Source: Spirochaetia bacterium (lineage in GTDB: Bacteria > Spirochaetota > Leptospiria > Leptospirales > Leptonemataceae). From it: DNA of 32,172 bases. A model generated the notes under the pieces. The model saw only the letters and a list, made by a program, of their open reading frames with translations, made no database searches and was not told the DNA's origin. The stretch lies in assembly GCA_021413825.1 (NCBI GenBank), contig JAIOPQ010000095.1, positions 1 to 32,172 of the forward strand. The letters run 5' to 3'. Position numbers and translations under genes: made by a program. Below are positions 8,183 through 16,793 of this stretch, in pieces; the stretch's first letter is position 1; every line of letters starts with the position of its first letter.

Positions 8183-10933
8183 ATGCGGAAACTGGCACTG
8201 ATCTCCCTTCTCTCAATTTCGTTCATCGCGGGAACCAATTGCAGTGGTATTACCGATGCTGCGGATCATATTCTTTTTGGAATAAGCGTTCGGGATGGGG
8301 CAGAATCGGTTTCACCCGCAGAATCCTGCGCGTCTGAGATCACAGTCACAACGACTCAGATGGATATGGTCGAAGACGGGGATGTAACCCGGTCATATTC
8401 AACGACTGATCCGTACTATACCGACGTTGATGCGGATGGCGGTACGAAATGGGGATTCAGACAAGTCGAGACCTGTGTTTACTTGAATGATGCTTTCACC
8501 GGAACGGTTGAAATTCCGGTTTCCTCAAACGGAACATATGCAGGGCGCCTGGATGTGAAGACTTCATTTCCTGCCGCAGCGGATCCGCAGGTTAGTTCGT
8601 TTCACGTTTCTCCCACTTGGCCCGGGGCGACACAAAACCTCCCCAGCACTTTGCGTTTCGTTGGAAACGGAATTGTTGGCCACGGGACTGCCTCACGGCA
8701 ATGTTTCACAGTGGCGCGCATCAATGACGGCGCACAGAACGCCAGCGAGTCTGCGCGTGTAATTACACTCGGAAAAATCACGTCAGGCGACGATGGCAAT
8801 CTTTATACCAGCAAGAATCCGTGCGACATTAGCGTCACTCTAGAGGATGATGAAACTCCGGGTGTTCGTGTATCCAACATTTCTAATATTATGGAAGAGC
8901 CAGGTGGAGGAAGTGGTTTAACAAGCGGCACATTCAGTGTTCGCCTCCGAACAGCACCAACTCAGAATGTAACGGTTCCAATCAACGAATTATATGATTC
9001 CAAAAATGCAGGTCATCGGGAAGGAACTGTTAATAAGACCAGTCTGGTGTTTACTCCAGGTAACTTCAACGTCGATCAACTGGTTACTGTAACGTCCGTA
9101 GATGATCTACAGATAGATGGCACAGTTCAGTACACAATTCAAATGCAAAATGCAACGAGTGCGGACACGACGTACAACGGTCTCAAGCCACGTGACGTTG
9201 TGATCATTAACCAGGATCAGAGTATTCCGGGCTATGTTTACACACTGTTCGACGCAACGGGTGGCCAAACAAACAAAGCCACAGGCGCTACAGTAAATGG
9301 TTTTGCAACTGATCAGATGAACAACATGGGATCAACGTATTCAAAATTCCAGTTAAGATTGCGGTCGAAACCTTCGGCAAACGTTCAACTCAATTTTGCG
9401 ACTAGTGATGCAACTGTCAGTAACCTGATTACTACTACCCTGACGTTTACGCCAAGCGATTGGAATACGGCTCAGTGGGTGTTCGTTGAAGGTAAGCCAA
9501 ACGGTTCGGATGGTGCAAACACAGATTTCACCATATCCTTCACCGTAACCTCTGCTGATACGAATTACAATAATGCAGGGACAGTGGCCAGGCCTACCTT
9601 CGTAATGCGCTCCTGCGATAACGACTTCAATCGCGTAATCCAACCATGTAACTTCTCCGGTTCCCCATTCGGAACAGCGGGAAGCAGGCTCTCAGGAGCT
9701 GAGCCGTCTGCCACTACGGCAATCTGGTTGATCACGAAGGCCAGTCCGGGTTCGGCAGTTACAGTTGGATTAACAAGCGGCGATACCACAGAGGGAACCG
9801 TGCCTGCAAGCGTGAGCATTGATTCCAGTAACTACAATACTTTGACGACCGGAGGAGCCAATCGCGTCGTGCTCACCCATGTAGATGACATTCTGCTCGA
9901 TAACAGCGTAAACTGGACCGTCACAACAGGAACTTCCAGTGGTGGGCTGGCGTACGACCCAATTGACATATTCGCGACAACAACCGACGATGAACAACGT
10001 TATACGATCACTAAAACCGGAAACACTCATGAGAATGAGACTACTACCGCTGAAGTGAAGATCTACCTCGCAGCTGATAATGCGACTCAGGTAACAATGA
10101 CAGTAGGCTGTTCCTTGCTCGCTGACGAGTGCAAGAGTGTAAGTCCGACATCTATTACCTGGAATGCAAATGAAAGCGGTTCTGGCTTTGAAAAGACCAT
10201 CACGGTCACAGGAAAAGATGACACGTTTGCCGACGGAAATCAGAACTTCAACGTGACCTTCACTGTTGATGCGGGAAGCGATGGTGTTTTCCTTGGAAAC
10301 AATCCATCCTCGCAATCAATTACGAACGTGGATGATGAGCAGCCTGGAAAAGCGATCTTTGTAACCGCCAATGCGTATCAGGGAGAAATGTCCGGTATTG
10401 GTGGCGGAGCCGATGTACTTTGCGGAAACGCCGGTGAAAAGCCAGCAGGGTTGCCGTCCGGAACCTACAAGGCGCTTATGATCCGTGATGATGCGACGGA
10501 CAGACGTATGGCCACCACTACGGGCACGGATTCAACGGGGCAAACCGGTTGGGTGCTTACTGCCAACTACAACTACTATTTGTGCACCGGCTCCGGTGCT
10601 GCAAATTGCAGCGATGAGTTTAAGCATATGTTCCAGGCCAATTCTGCTGCCTTGATTCCGTTCCCAATGGACAGGGATTTCTCGGCATCAACCGTTTGGA
10701 CTGGAATGAACGGAAACATGACAGCAGCAACCCAGTCGAACACGCCGGCCAAGGTTTTGTCCGATCCGGATTACAGGGACAACTGTGCTGGTTGGACGTA
10801 CAAGAATGCGCCTGAAAGCCCGTCGCCTCTTTACTATGGTCAATCGTGGAGTGCAGGCACTACCGGGAATATCATCAGTAACACGAACGTTGGTTGCAAT
10901 ACGACCTTACGAATCATCTGCGTGCAGCAGTAA
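8183..10933 (+). CDS. Surface lipoprotein with Calx-beta-like repeats and C-terminal DUF1554 domain
   Basis: A 916-residue exported protein. The chosen ATG gives a compact signal peptide (MRKLALISLLSISFIAGTNC) ending in a Cys at residue 20; the lipobox is relaxed, as spirochaetal ones often are. An upstream GTG at 8126 would put 19 extra residues before it and is less likely. The central part (about 200-720) is a string of beta-sandwich repeats of roughly 100-130 residues. They recur with a pattern like SLVFTPGNFNVDQLVTVTSVDD followed by an acidic turn, resembling Calx-beta domains. The C-terminal 195 residues (from about 722, KAIFVTANAYQGEMSG) match DUF1554, a domain known from Leptospira surface lipoproteins. 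Probable role: calcium-stabilised outer-surface adhesin or matrix protein (inference). It stands alone, and a GC-rich hairpin follows the stop codon. Confidence 0.85.
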   Translation: MRKLALISLLSISFIAGTNCSGITDAADHILFGISVRDGAESVSPAESCASEITVTTTQMDMVEDGDVTRSYSTTDPYYTDVDADGGTKWGFRQVETCVYLNDAFTGTVEIPVSSNGTYAGRLDVKTSFPAAADPQVSSFHVSPTWPGATQNLPSTLRFVGNGIVGHGTASRQCFTVARINDGAQNASESARVITLGKITSGDDGNLYTSKNPCDISVTLEDDETPGVRVSNISNIMEEPGGGSGLTSGTFSVRLRTAPTQNVTVPINELYDSKNAGHREGTVNKTSLVFTPGNFNVDQLVTVTSVDDLQIDGTVQYTIQMQNATSADTTYNGLKPRDVVIINQDQSIPGYVYTLFDATGGQTNKATGATVNGFATDQMNNMGSTYSKFQLRLRSKPSANVQLNFATSDATVSNLITTTLTFTPSDWNTAQWVFVEGKPNGSDGANTDFTISFTVTSADTNYNNAGTVARPTFVMRSCDNDFNRVIQPCNFSGSPFGTAGSRLSGAEPSATTAIWLITKASPGSAVTVGLTSGDTTEGTVPASVSIDSSNYNTLTTGGANRVVLTHVDDILLDNSVNWTVTTGTSSGGLAYDPIDIFATTTDDEQRYTITKTGNTHENETTTAEVKIYLAADNATQVTMTVGCSLLADECKSVSPTSITWNANESGSGFEKTITVTGKDDTFADGNQNFNVTFTVDAGSDGVFLGNNPSSQSITNVDDEQPGKAIFVTANAYQGEMSGIGGGADVLCGNAGEKPAGLPSGTYKALMIRDDATDRRMATTTGTDSTGQTGWVLTANYNYYLCTGSGAANCSDEFKHMFQANSAALIPFPMDRDFSASTVWTGMNGNMTAATQSNTPAKVLSDPDYRDNCAGWTYKNAPESPSPLYYGQSWSAGTTGNIISNTNVGCNTTLRIICVQQ

Positions 10934-10943
10934 CCTCACGTAT

Positions 10944-10967
10944 CTGCTCACCCGAAAGGGTGGGCAG
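10944..10967. terminator. GAAA-capped hairpin between convergent genes
   Basis: ctgctcaccc (10944-10953) pairs with gggtgggcag (10958-10967) around a GAAA tetraloop, with one G-T pair in ten. It lies 10 bp after the lipoprotein stop and 31 bp before the end of the convergent DCC gene. Neither strand has a following T-tract, so termination is plausible from position but not proven. Confidence 0.5.
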
Positions 10968-10998
10968 TGATCGTAAGGCTCTGAATCGAAGGTAGTTG

Positions 10999-11487
10999 TT
11001 ATTCCAGGAATCTCCGCTTCTGCTCTGGAGTTGCAAGGAAGCACTGTTCGTTTTTTCCAAATAACAGATAACGATTGTGAGCAATTCGTTTATAGAAAAA
11101 ATCCCGGATGAAGCGGGGAATCACGCGGGCTATCGTTAGTATTGACCAGGGGAAACCCAGGTCCCACATAACGAACAGGAAAGCATCGCTACGAATGAGG
11201 GCTTGATTGTTTCGCACATAGACCATAGTATTGACGTTATCCACAGGAACACCGGCCCAGAGCAGTAAGTCCTGTCCTGGAGTGCTCTGAATGCTGCACA
11301 TGCGGACTCTTGCCTGCGCATCGTATTTAATCAAGAATCTAGTCCAGGCGGTGCAGAGATTGCATACACCATCGAACAGGACAACGCGTTCATTTGGCTG
11401 CACGTGCGGTGGGTTCACAGATTCAATGAACCAGGAAACGTGATGCAGGTCGACAAGTAACTGCCGGGATTGGGGAGTGCGTTTCAT
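10999..11487 (-). CDS. DCC-family (DUF393) thiol-disulfide oxidoreductase-like protein
   Basis: A 162-residue protein of the DUF393/YuxK family. It is defined by the DGVCNLC motif (Asp39, Cys42, Cys45) directly after a short strand (RVVLF), a thioredoxin-like arrangement. Downstream features also fit: a Ser before the conserved DAFLFVMWDLG helix, and a C-terminal RYLLFGKNEQC segment. Some family members form or reduce disulfides, but substrates are unknown. No signal peptide is seen. An ORF reading back to 11571 would overlap the divergent membrane-protein gene. I prefer the ATG at 11487, which leaves 36 bp between the two starts and still gives a 30-residue extension before the core. It is convergent with the DUF1554 lipoprotein gene. 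Confidence 0.82.
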   Translation of the reverse strand: MKRTPQSRQLLVDLHHVSWFIESVNPPHVQPNERVVLFDGVCNLCTAWTRFLIKYDAQARVRMCSIQSTPGQDLLLWAGVPVDNVNTMVYVRNNQALIRSDAFLFVMWDLGFPWSILTIARVIPRFIRDFFYKRIAHNRYLLFGKNEQCFLATPEQKRRFLE

Positions 11488-11523
11488 TCCGGCATCCTGA
11501 GGCCGTATCCGCTTTAATCCGGG

Positions 11524-13074
11524 TTGCATGAATTTCATAAGACCTTTCGCTGGGCCGTGGAAATCAAACACAGCCGAAACCAGACCATCGTACTGGCGCT
11601 TGCATTGTTATTGTTCATCGTTGCGCTCGTGCGAATCGGACCGGCCAACACGTATACGAGTGACAACTTTTTCAAGTACTTGCAGGCGGTGTCCCTGGCG
11701 AAGGCCCATTTCCAATCCGAAGAACTCTATTATCCAGGCAGAGTGTTTGATCCTGAACTGAAAGCATTCCCATTCCGTTTCCCGTACTTGATTGAGTCAA
11801 AGGGATCGCAGATTGGGACATATCCTGTGATGCTTTCGGCAATCATGGCCGGGCCGGTCGCATATCTTCCTGCCGCGGCGATTCCATTTATTTGTCTGGG
11901 CTTTGCACTGTTCACTTTGTTTCTCTTTTGGAAGTTGTTTCAGCCCACAGCCGCAACGCTAACATATGCTGCCTTTGCTACTCCGTTAGTCGCCCTTGGA
12001 ATGGAATTATCCGAACACCCATTTCTCCTACTTTCATCCCTTGGCGGATTGTATTTCTTCCGGCGGTCACTGAGTTCCGAAAACTTGATCGATCCATTGT
12101 TGGCGGGAATCCTTTCTGTCGTGGGCATCTGGTTAAGGCTCGAAGCGATCCTGTATACTGTGAGCCTGCTTGGTGCCTGGATTGTTGTAACATGGCGGAC
12201 GCCCAGGCTAAAAGGCTATGCCATGTTCGGGGCGGGATCGGGCGTGATTATCTGTATTTTTCTATGCTTCAATTTCTTGCATTACGGTCATCTATTCGGA
12301 CCACGCTTTCTTGGAAATCCAGGCAGTTTTGACGGCGATTTGCAGAATCATTTAAATCGTCTGGTTTCCCTGGCCTTTGGTGGGAAATTCAAACTAGGAC
12401 AGTTTGGATACTCACCTTTGCTCTTGTTGCCTGCGGTGTATTTTCTTTTTCGCAGGAGCACGGATGAATTGCGAATACTCGCATTGTTTGTGGTGGGTTT
12501 TGTCGTTGCGGCCGGAATCTCTGCACCCAATGACGGAGTGGCTAACTGGGGCAGCAGATATCTGTACCTATCGCTGTATCCCGCGTTGATTTTGTTGGAT
12601 CAATTCTATCGAGAGCAGGTGCAGAATCTCTCGAGACTAAGGCGCATGGCATATTTTGCACTCTTTGCCTACTCCGTTTTGATCACGTTTATTGGGATTG
12701 TAATCCAGAAGCGCGCTAGCTCAGAGTTGAAAGCATTTCAAACAGAATTGAACCGAACTGAGGGGGACCTTGTAATATTTCCATCGCAGTTACTTGCATC
12801 TTACTCGGGCCAATATTATTTTAAGAAACCGTTGCTTGTAGTGAGATCCCCGGAGCTTGCGATAGATCTGATACGATCAATCAGTTCCAGGGGACCCCGG
12901 CGCATTTCATTTATTGAGTACACGGGTTGGACGGCCGCCCCCGCCGCTCAGGAACTTGAAGCGGAGTTCGGTAAGGACAAAATGCCGGAATACTTACGTG
13001 TTCTCCAGGCTCTTGAGCAAACCGGGGTCAATAGGTTTGAAAGAATCACAATCCATGAGTTCAAGACCAAATGA
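11524..13074 (+). CDS. Polytopic membrane protein, putative GT-C glycosyltransferase (LA_3751/LA_3752-like)
   Basis: A 516-residue protein with about ten to twelve membrane segments and a soluble C-terminal tail (about 410-516). Shortly after the first segment, a periplasmic loop carries an acidic pattern (YTSDNFFKYLQA, then ELYYPGR and a DPELKAFPF segment). This is the expected arrangement for GT-C/ArnT-type lipid-linked sugar transferases, whose catalytic Asp or Glu sits in loop 1. It resembles a putative glycosyltransferase family annotated in Leptospira; I am moderately sure. The start is uncertain: TTG at 11524 gives an 11-residue longer N-terminus than GTG at 11557, and neither has a clear ribosome site. 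It ends 19 bp before the convergent CHAT-like gene. Role: transfer of sugars to an envelope glycolipid or polysaccharide (inference). Confidence 0.65.
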   Translation: MHEFHKTFRWAVEIKHSRNQTIVLALALLLFIVALVRIGPANTYTSDNFFKYLQAVSLAKAHFQSEELYYPGRVFDPELKAFPFRFPYLIESKGSQIGTYPVMLSAIMAGPVAYLPAAAIPFICLGFALFTLFLFWKLFQPTAATLTYAAFATPLVALGMELSEHPFLLLSSLGGLYFFRRSLSSENLIDPLLAGILSVVGIWLRLEAILYTVSLLGAWIVVTWRTPRLKGYAMFGAGSGVIICIFLCFNFLHYGHLFGPRFLGNPGSFDGDLQNHLNRLVSLAFGGKFKLGQFGYSPLLLLPAVYFLFRRSTDELRILALFVVGFVVAAGISAPNDGVANWGSRYLYLSLYPALILLDQFYREQVQNLSRLRRMAYFALFAYSVLITFIGIVIQKRASSELKAFQTELNRTEGDLVIFPSQLLASYSGQYYFKKPLLVVRSPELAIDLIRSISSRGPRRISFIEYTGWTAAPAAQELEAEFGKDKMPEYLRVLQALEQTGVNRFERITIHEFKTK

Positions 13075-13093
13075 AATAACATGTACCCGAGTC

Positions 13094-14071
13094 TTACAGG
13101 CCGTATAGCCTGAACGGATACGCGTAGTAGAGCAGATTTTCGCGGGAAGCCTTGTTTTTGAACTCGTTGTATAGTTTCTTGCGCGCAGTGTGAAGTGCAA
13201 GCATCGGTGTCTGACCGTCGCGGAGTGCTCCAAAAAAATACTTAATTGTCCGCGTGGAGGAATTTCCAGCCTCATTGCTTACGATTGGAGCCAGGTAGTA
13301 ACTGCTCCCGGCTTTACGCGAGGCGCTGATGAAATCCTGGCTCATGCCCAACTGACATGAATCAAGATATGTAAGAGTATGTTTTGTTTTCCCCAGGATA
13401 TCAGCCGTTAAGTCATCGTCGTTAAAACCAATCGAATCATCGTCTGCGTCATCGCTGTTTTCCCATGGAAGTGTTACGCTGCCATGGCCGCTTACTAGAA
13501 CAAAATCAACACTGCCGGAAAATATGCCAGGGTTGGTTTGCTTCATCAGCTTGAACTTTGACCCGGGAAACATTTCATTGGCTTTGCCGGTTCCGTTTTC
13601 CGGATCAGCGTCGGGGTCACGAAGAATTAGACCTTTAGCATCCTGACGTAGCTTCTTTGTAAAATCCACATCCTTGCGAAACGCAAATGCAACAGGTTTC
13701 TCTACAAACAAAGGGTCCTGTCCCGCGAACAGCAGATCCAGCGCATAATATTTCTGCGATTGATTGATCTGAAACACAACGCATGAAGCGGACTGGATTT
13801 GCGCGGCAAGCGGTGCGAGCAATTCTTTGCTGAGTTTCTGAATTAGATCGTCTACTTTCCCTTTGAGTTTTGAATGATTTTCAAGGGCTTCGTAGATCAC
13901 TCGAAAGTCAGCTGCAATTGCCTTTCTGGATAGCGACGGCCTGGAACTGCCTTCCGACGATTCAAGGCTCAGGCGATCCCCATTTTCGCGCAGGGCAATT
14001 TCAAGACAAAGTGTCTTAGCCTGCAAGGAGATGGCGCAAAATAGACCAAGGACAACAAGAGTGGATCGCAT
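13094..14071 (-). CDS. Exported caspase/CHAT-like putative cysteine peptidase
   Basis: A 325-residue protein with a signal peptide (MRSTLVVLGLFCAISLQA, cleavage after about residue 18). The C-terminal half has the order expected of clan CD (caspase/CHAT/gingipain-like) peptidases. A hydrophobic strand ends in VSGHGSV (His196). It is followed about 40 residues later by a second strand ending in LTYLDSCQLGMS (Cys239). Last comes an ALRDGQTPMLALHTARKKLY helix that resembles the end of CHAT domains. An acidic insertion (DDADDDSIGFNDDD) lies between His and Cys and could bind metal. The N-terminal half (19-150) is helical and unrecognised. Most CHAT proteins are cytosolic, so an exported one is unusual. 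The gene is divergent from the sigma-54 activator, with the paired dyads between them. Peptidase activity is inferred, not shown. Confidence 0.6.
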   Translation of the reverse strand: MRSTLVVLGLFCAISLQAKTLCLEIALRENGDRLSLESSEGSSRPSLSRKAIAADFRVIYEALENHSKLKGKVDDLIQKLSKELLAPLAAQIQSASCVVFQINQSQKYYALDLLFAGQDPLFVEKPVAFAFRKDVDFTKKLRQDAKGLILRDPDADPENGTGKANEMFPGSKFKLMKQTNPGIFSGSVDFVLVSGHGSVTLPWENSDDADDDSIGFNDDDLTADILGKTKHTLTYLDSCQLGMSQDFISASRKAGSSYYLAPIVSNEAGNSSTRTIKYFFGALRDGQTPMLALHTARKKLYNEFKNKASRENLLYYAYPFRLYGL

Positions 14072-14231
14072 TTGAAGCAGGATGCGGATGAGGCTAAATC
14101 TGAAAAGAAAAATCGTCTACAGAAAGTAACGAACAGGCAAAAGAATCGCAGGTCGAGCAAACAAGCATCACAGTCTTTCATCGCAGTCCGTCTCCTTCGC
14201 TACCCCAACAGCCGTAGGCGATCGATCATTT

Positions 14232-14263
14232 GTTACACGTGTCTGAATTTAGACACTTGTAAC
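14232..14263. promoter_or_regulatory. Operator/enhancer site A1 inside a long inverted repeat
   Basis: The core TGTCTGAATTTAGACA lies at 14240-14255 (TGT-N10-ACA). Its arms extend outward to 13 bp each: gttacacgtgtct at 14232-14244 against agacacttgtaac at 14251-14263, with a single mismatch and a 6-bp spacer. TGT-N10-ACA is the general format of NifA-type enhancer sites, bound by Fis-like helix-turn-helix domains. The neighbouring activator gene encodes such a domain, so it is the natural candidate to bind here (inference). Confidence 0.72.
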
Positions 14264-14271
14264 TTCCGCTC

Positions 14272-14287
14272 TGTCAAATTTCAGACA
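14272..14287. promoter_or_regulatory. Operator/enhancer site A2
   Basis: TGTCAAATTTCAGACA, a TGT-N10-ACA dyad. It starts 32 bp after the start of site A1 (14240), about three helical turns, so the two sites face the same side of the DNA. Read on the other strand it is TGTCTGAAATTTGACA, which is closer to the shared consensus. Confidence 0.68.
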
Positions 14288-14437
14288 CATTGTTAAGTCT
14301 GACCAGATAGAACAGTCTCGCCGTGAGTGTCCCGGTGCAAAGAATAGCAAGGGAATTATCGTGAAAAGTTTTCGATTATCATCGCAATACAAAAAATAAT
14401 CTTGATCCCAATTGGGAAAATTAACAGAGTTACCGCG

Positions 14438-16714
14438 ATGAAACTGCTTCTGGTTCTATTGGCATCACACTTATTACCAGCGCTACTGTGCGTATTCTTT
14501 TGTATCCTATTGCGGAGGAGAATGGGGGAGAGATCTGTCCTTCCATTTACCGTCTTTGCGTTCATCGCTTTCGCGTGGTACAGCCTCGACTTCTTCCTGG
14601 CGCATTCAAATCCTTTCGCGGATATGGCGAGGTCCTTGAGCATGGGGCTATTCGGCATCGGTGCATTCTCGTTCGGGATTCTCCGTGGATGGAAGAGTAG
14701 GAGGTCTCGCCTCCTGCTGAAAGGATACATTCAATGGACCGCAGCATCCATAGCCTTGATGTTGTTCTGTTGTGTACTGGCTTATTGGAACCAGGACATG
14801 CTTATTTGGCCTCCAACTCTTTCACTGTTTTCACTTGGCGCTGGTTTTGCAATAACTGCAAACCCGCTGGTCCATACAAGTCGCATCATTACCAGGGCTT
14901 TTCTCTATTTTTGGATTCTCGTGGCAGCAGGGATATGCGGTGTTTATTTTTTGAGCCTGTTAGGCCTTCAAGGTTCCATTGCTTCAATCCACGTAGGATT
15001 TCTGGTTATTGTTTTTGCGATAACCGTTCTTAGCTTTCTGCATTTGCGGTATATCCGCCTTCCTCTGTCGTTTCTGTTTTATAGGGAGGTGTATCAGAAG
15101 GAAAAAATCCTGGGTCAATTCATTCAAGAAGTACAAACAATGGAAAATGCCCGCGAAAGCCAGGACAGTCTGCTTGAAATCATATTGCAGAACATTTACC
15201 GAGCGATTCCGTTCGAGAAAAGCATCCTGGTCACCTCAGATCTCGCACGCGGTATCTGTGTAAGAACACTGGGTCCTCCTTCGGACAGAATGCAGCTTGA
15301 ATCAATAAAACGGAAAGTTCCATTCTTGCGCATGAAACTACCGGCTGGTTTTGCGGAAGAACTTGATCGAACTTACCTATTGGAAGAGGATTTTCCTCTT
15401 CCGTTTGTTTCAATAACAGAAAATACAAAAAGATTTAGGCGAGTCACGGACAGAATCCGAGAGGGCGTCCGTACGATCGCGGGGGAAGGGTGCGAACTAT
15501 TTTTGCCACTGCTGTTCAAGAACGAAATATGGGGTCTAATATTCCTTGGCCGGAAGGCAAGCGGGCTGCCCTACTTCAACGGAGAATTGCGACTGCTAGA
15601 AAAGGCGCGCCCCGGTTTCGCGATGGCATTGCGCAATCACGCGGTGATTGAGGATCTCAGGGCGCAAAGCACAGACGAATGGAATCCTGCACGGAAAATT
15701 GCTCTTTCCTCGGAGTCGGTTTTCCATGGTCAGACACAAAGCATCAAATTGGGCGACAGGATTCTCATCTTCGCCGATCTCAAGTTCAAAGCCCTCGTTG
15801 ACAAAGCTCGTCAGATTGCAGGGCTATCCCTGCCTGTTCTCATCCAGGGTGAAACCGGCACCGGCAAAGAATTGATGGCTCGCCTTTTACACGTTGAAGG
15901 CTCCGGACAAGCAACGCCCTTTGTTCCGGTCAACTGCGCGGCCATTCCCGCGGGACTGTGGGAGAGCCAGATCTTTGGTCACAAGCGGGGGGCTTTCACT
16001 GGAGCTCAGACGGATCAAGCCGGTTTTGTCGAACAGGCGAACGGCGGAGTTCTTTTCTTCGACGAAATCGGTGAAATGCCGCTGGACGTGCAGCCGAAAA
16101 TCTTGCGATTGATCCAGGAAAAAACATATCAACCGGTCGGTGCGCGCAAGTCTTCTGAGGCTAACTGCAGACTTGTCTTTGCAACGCACAGAGATTTGGA
16201 GGCCATGTGTCGAACTGGCCAGTTTCGAGAAGATCTCTATTATAGAATCAATGTGCATCAACTGCTCTTGCCTCCTTTGCGAGATCGCAGGAAGGAATTG
16301 GCGGCGCTGGTGCAATTCTTAATCGATAAGTATTCCGATGAGTTTAACATTGAAAGAAAAGAGATTACCCCTGAAGTACTCGATCTCATGGGAATGTACG
16401 ACTGGCCGGGAAACATCCGAGAATTGGAAAATTGCGTTGTCCGATGTTTGACCGAATCGAGTAGCTCGACGATTACCCGGGCGGATCTTCCCGCGGCGAT
16501 TCGAACAAAAGTCAATCGCCGAACAAGCAAAAGGCTCAAAGTCCCTGTGAGTCCGGCCTCAATCGATTTTGAGCGTATGATCGAGGATTATGCCCGAGAG
16601 CTGCTTGTTCATACGCTGCGTACGTGCAACGGAAATCAAACCAGGGCCGCTCGGATGCTTAATATTTCTAGAGGTAAGTTGATCTATCAAATGAAGGAAC
16701 TGCGCCTCAACTAA
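14438..16714 (+). CDS. Membrane-anchored sigma-54-dependent transcriptional activator (7TM-GAF-AAA-Fis)
   Basis: A 758-residue regulator. The first 225 residues hold about seven membrane segments. A short coiled stretch and a GAF-like domain (about 245-420) follow. The sigma-54 AAA+ domain (about 445-680) has Walker A GETGTGKE (from residue 471), the sigma-54 contact loop GAFTGA (518-523), Walker B LFFDEIGEM and an arginine-finger region (FREDLYYRINV). The C-terminal Fis-type helix-turn-helix (about 715-758) includes NGNQTRAARMLNISRGKL. It should open sigma-54 promoters after sensing a signal in or at the membrane. No receiver or kinase domain is present, so control is direct. ATG at 14438 is preferred because it begins the first membrane segment; TTG at 14402 would add 12 residues. 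The dyad pair A lies 150-200 bp upstream, suggesting autoregulation. Confidence 0.88.
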   Translation: MKLLLVLLASHLLPALLCVFFCILLRRRMGERSVLPFTVFAFIAFAWYSLDFFLAHSNPFADMARSLSMGLFGIGAFSFGILRGWKSRRSRLLLKGYIQWTAASIALMLFCCVLAYWNQDMLIWPPTLSLFSLGAGFAITANPLVHTSRIITRAFLYFWILVAAGICGVYFLSLLGLQGSIASIHVGFLVIVFAITVLSFLHLRYIRLPLSFLFYREVYQKEKILGQFIQEVQTMENARESQDSLLEIILQNIYRAIPFEKSILVTSDLARGICVRTLGPPSDRMQLESIKRKVPFLRMKLPAGFAEELDRTYLLEEDFPLPFVSITENTKRFRRVTDRIREGVRTIAGEGCELFLPLLFKNEIWGLIFLGRKASGLPYFNGELRLLEKARPGFAMALRNHAVIEDLRAQSTDEWNPARKIALSSESVFHGQTQSIKLGDRILIFADLKFKALVDKARQIAGLSLPVLIQGETGTGKELMARLLHVEGSGQATPFVPVNCAAIPAGLWESQIFGHKRGAFTGAQTDQAGFVEQANGGVLFFDEIGEMPLDVQPKILRLIQEKTYQPVGARKSSEANCRLVFATHRDLEAMCRTGQFREDLYYRINVHQLLLPPLRDRRKELAALVQFLIDKYSDEFNIERKEITPEVLDLMGMYDWPGNIRELENCVVRCLTESSSSTITRADLPAAIRTKVNRRTSKRLKVPVSPASIDFERMIEDYARELLVHTLRTCNGNQTRAARMLNISRGKLIYQMKELRLN

Positions 16715-16746
16715 GTCAGGTACGCGTAACGTTCCAGATCGCCGTT

Positions 16747-16785
16747 GAATAAGAAAACCAGAGAAGCCCGAGACGCTTCTCTGGT
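16747..16785 (-). terminator. Rho-independent terminator of the hydrolase lipoprotein gene
   Basis: A perfect 11-bp stem (accagagaagc at 16757-16767 with gcttctctggt at 16775-16785) and a 7-nt loop. Read on the minus strand, the stem is followed by ttttcttattc. It lies 9 bp beyond the hydrolase stop codon. On the plus strand it has no T-tract, so it serves the minus-strand gene mainly; it is also 42 bp past the activator stop. Confidence 0.85.
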
Positions 16786-16793
16786 GTATTACC

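Larger units (their letters stand above)
14072..14437. other. Divergent intergenic region with enhancer-like sites
   Basis: A 366-bp non-coding stretch between the CHAT-like gene (leftward) and the sigma-54 activator gene (rightward). It contains two TGT-N10-ACA dyads listed separately. I searched both directions for GG-N10-GC sigma-54 promoters and found none convincing; one near match (GG-N11-GC around 14334-14348) has the wrong spacing. No convincing sigma-70 promoter or small gene was seen. Confidence 0.6.

Noticed and set aside
9770..10315. Minus-strand ORF of 181 codons
   Set aside because: It is antisense to the DUF1554 lipoprotein and has no domain of its own.
11488..11571. N-terminal extension of the DCC protein to 11571
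   Set aside because: It would overlap the divergent membrane-protein gene, and the extension shows no family similarity.
14288..14437. Sigma-54 promoter for the activator gene
   Set aside because: The closest match has GG-N11-GC spacing, and no other candidate was found; autoregulation may use a different promoter type.
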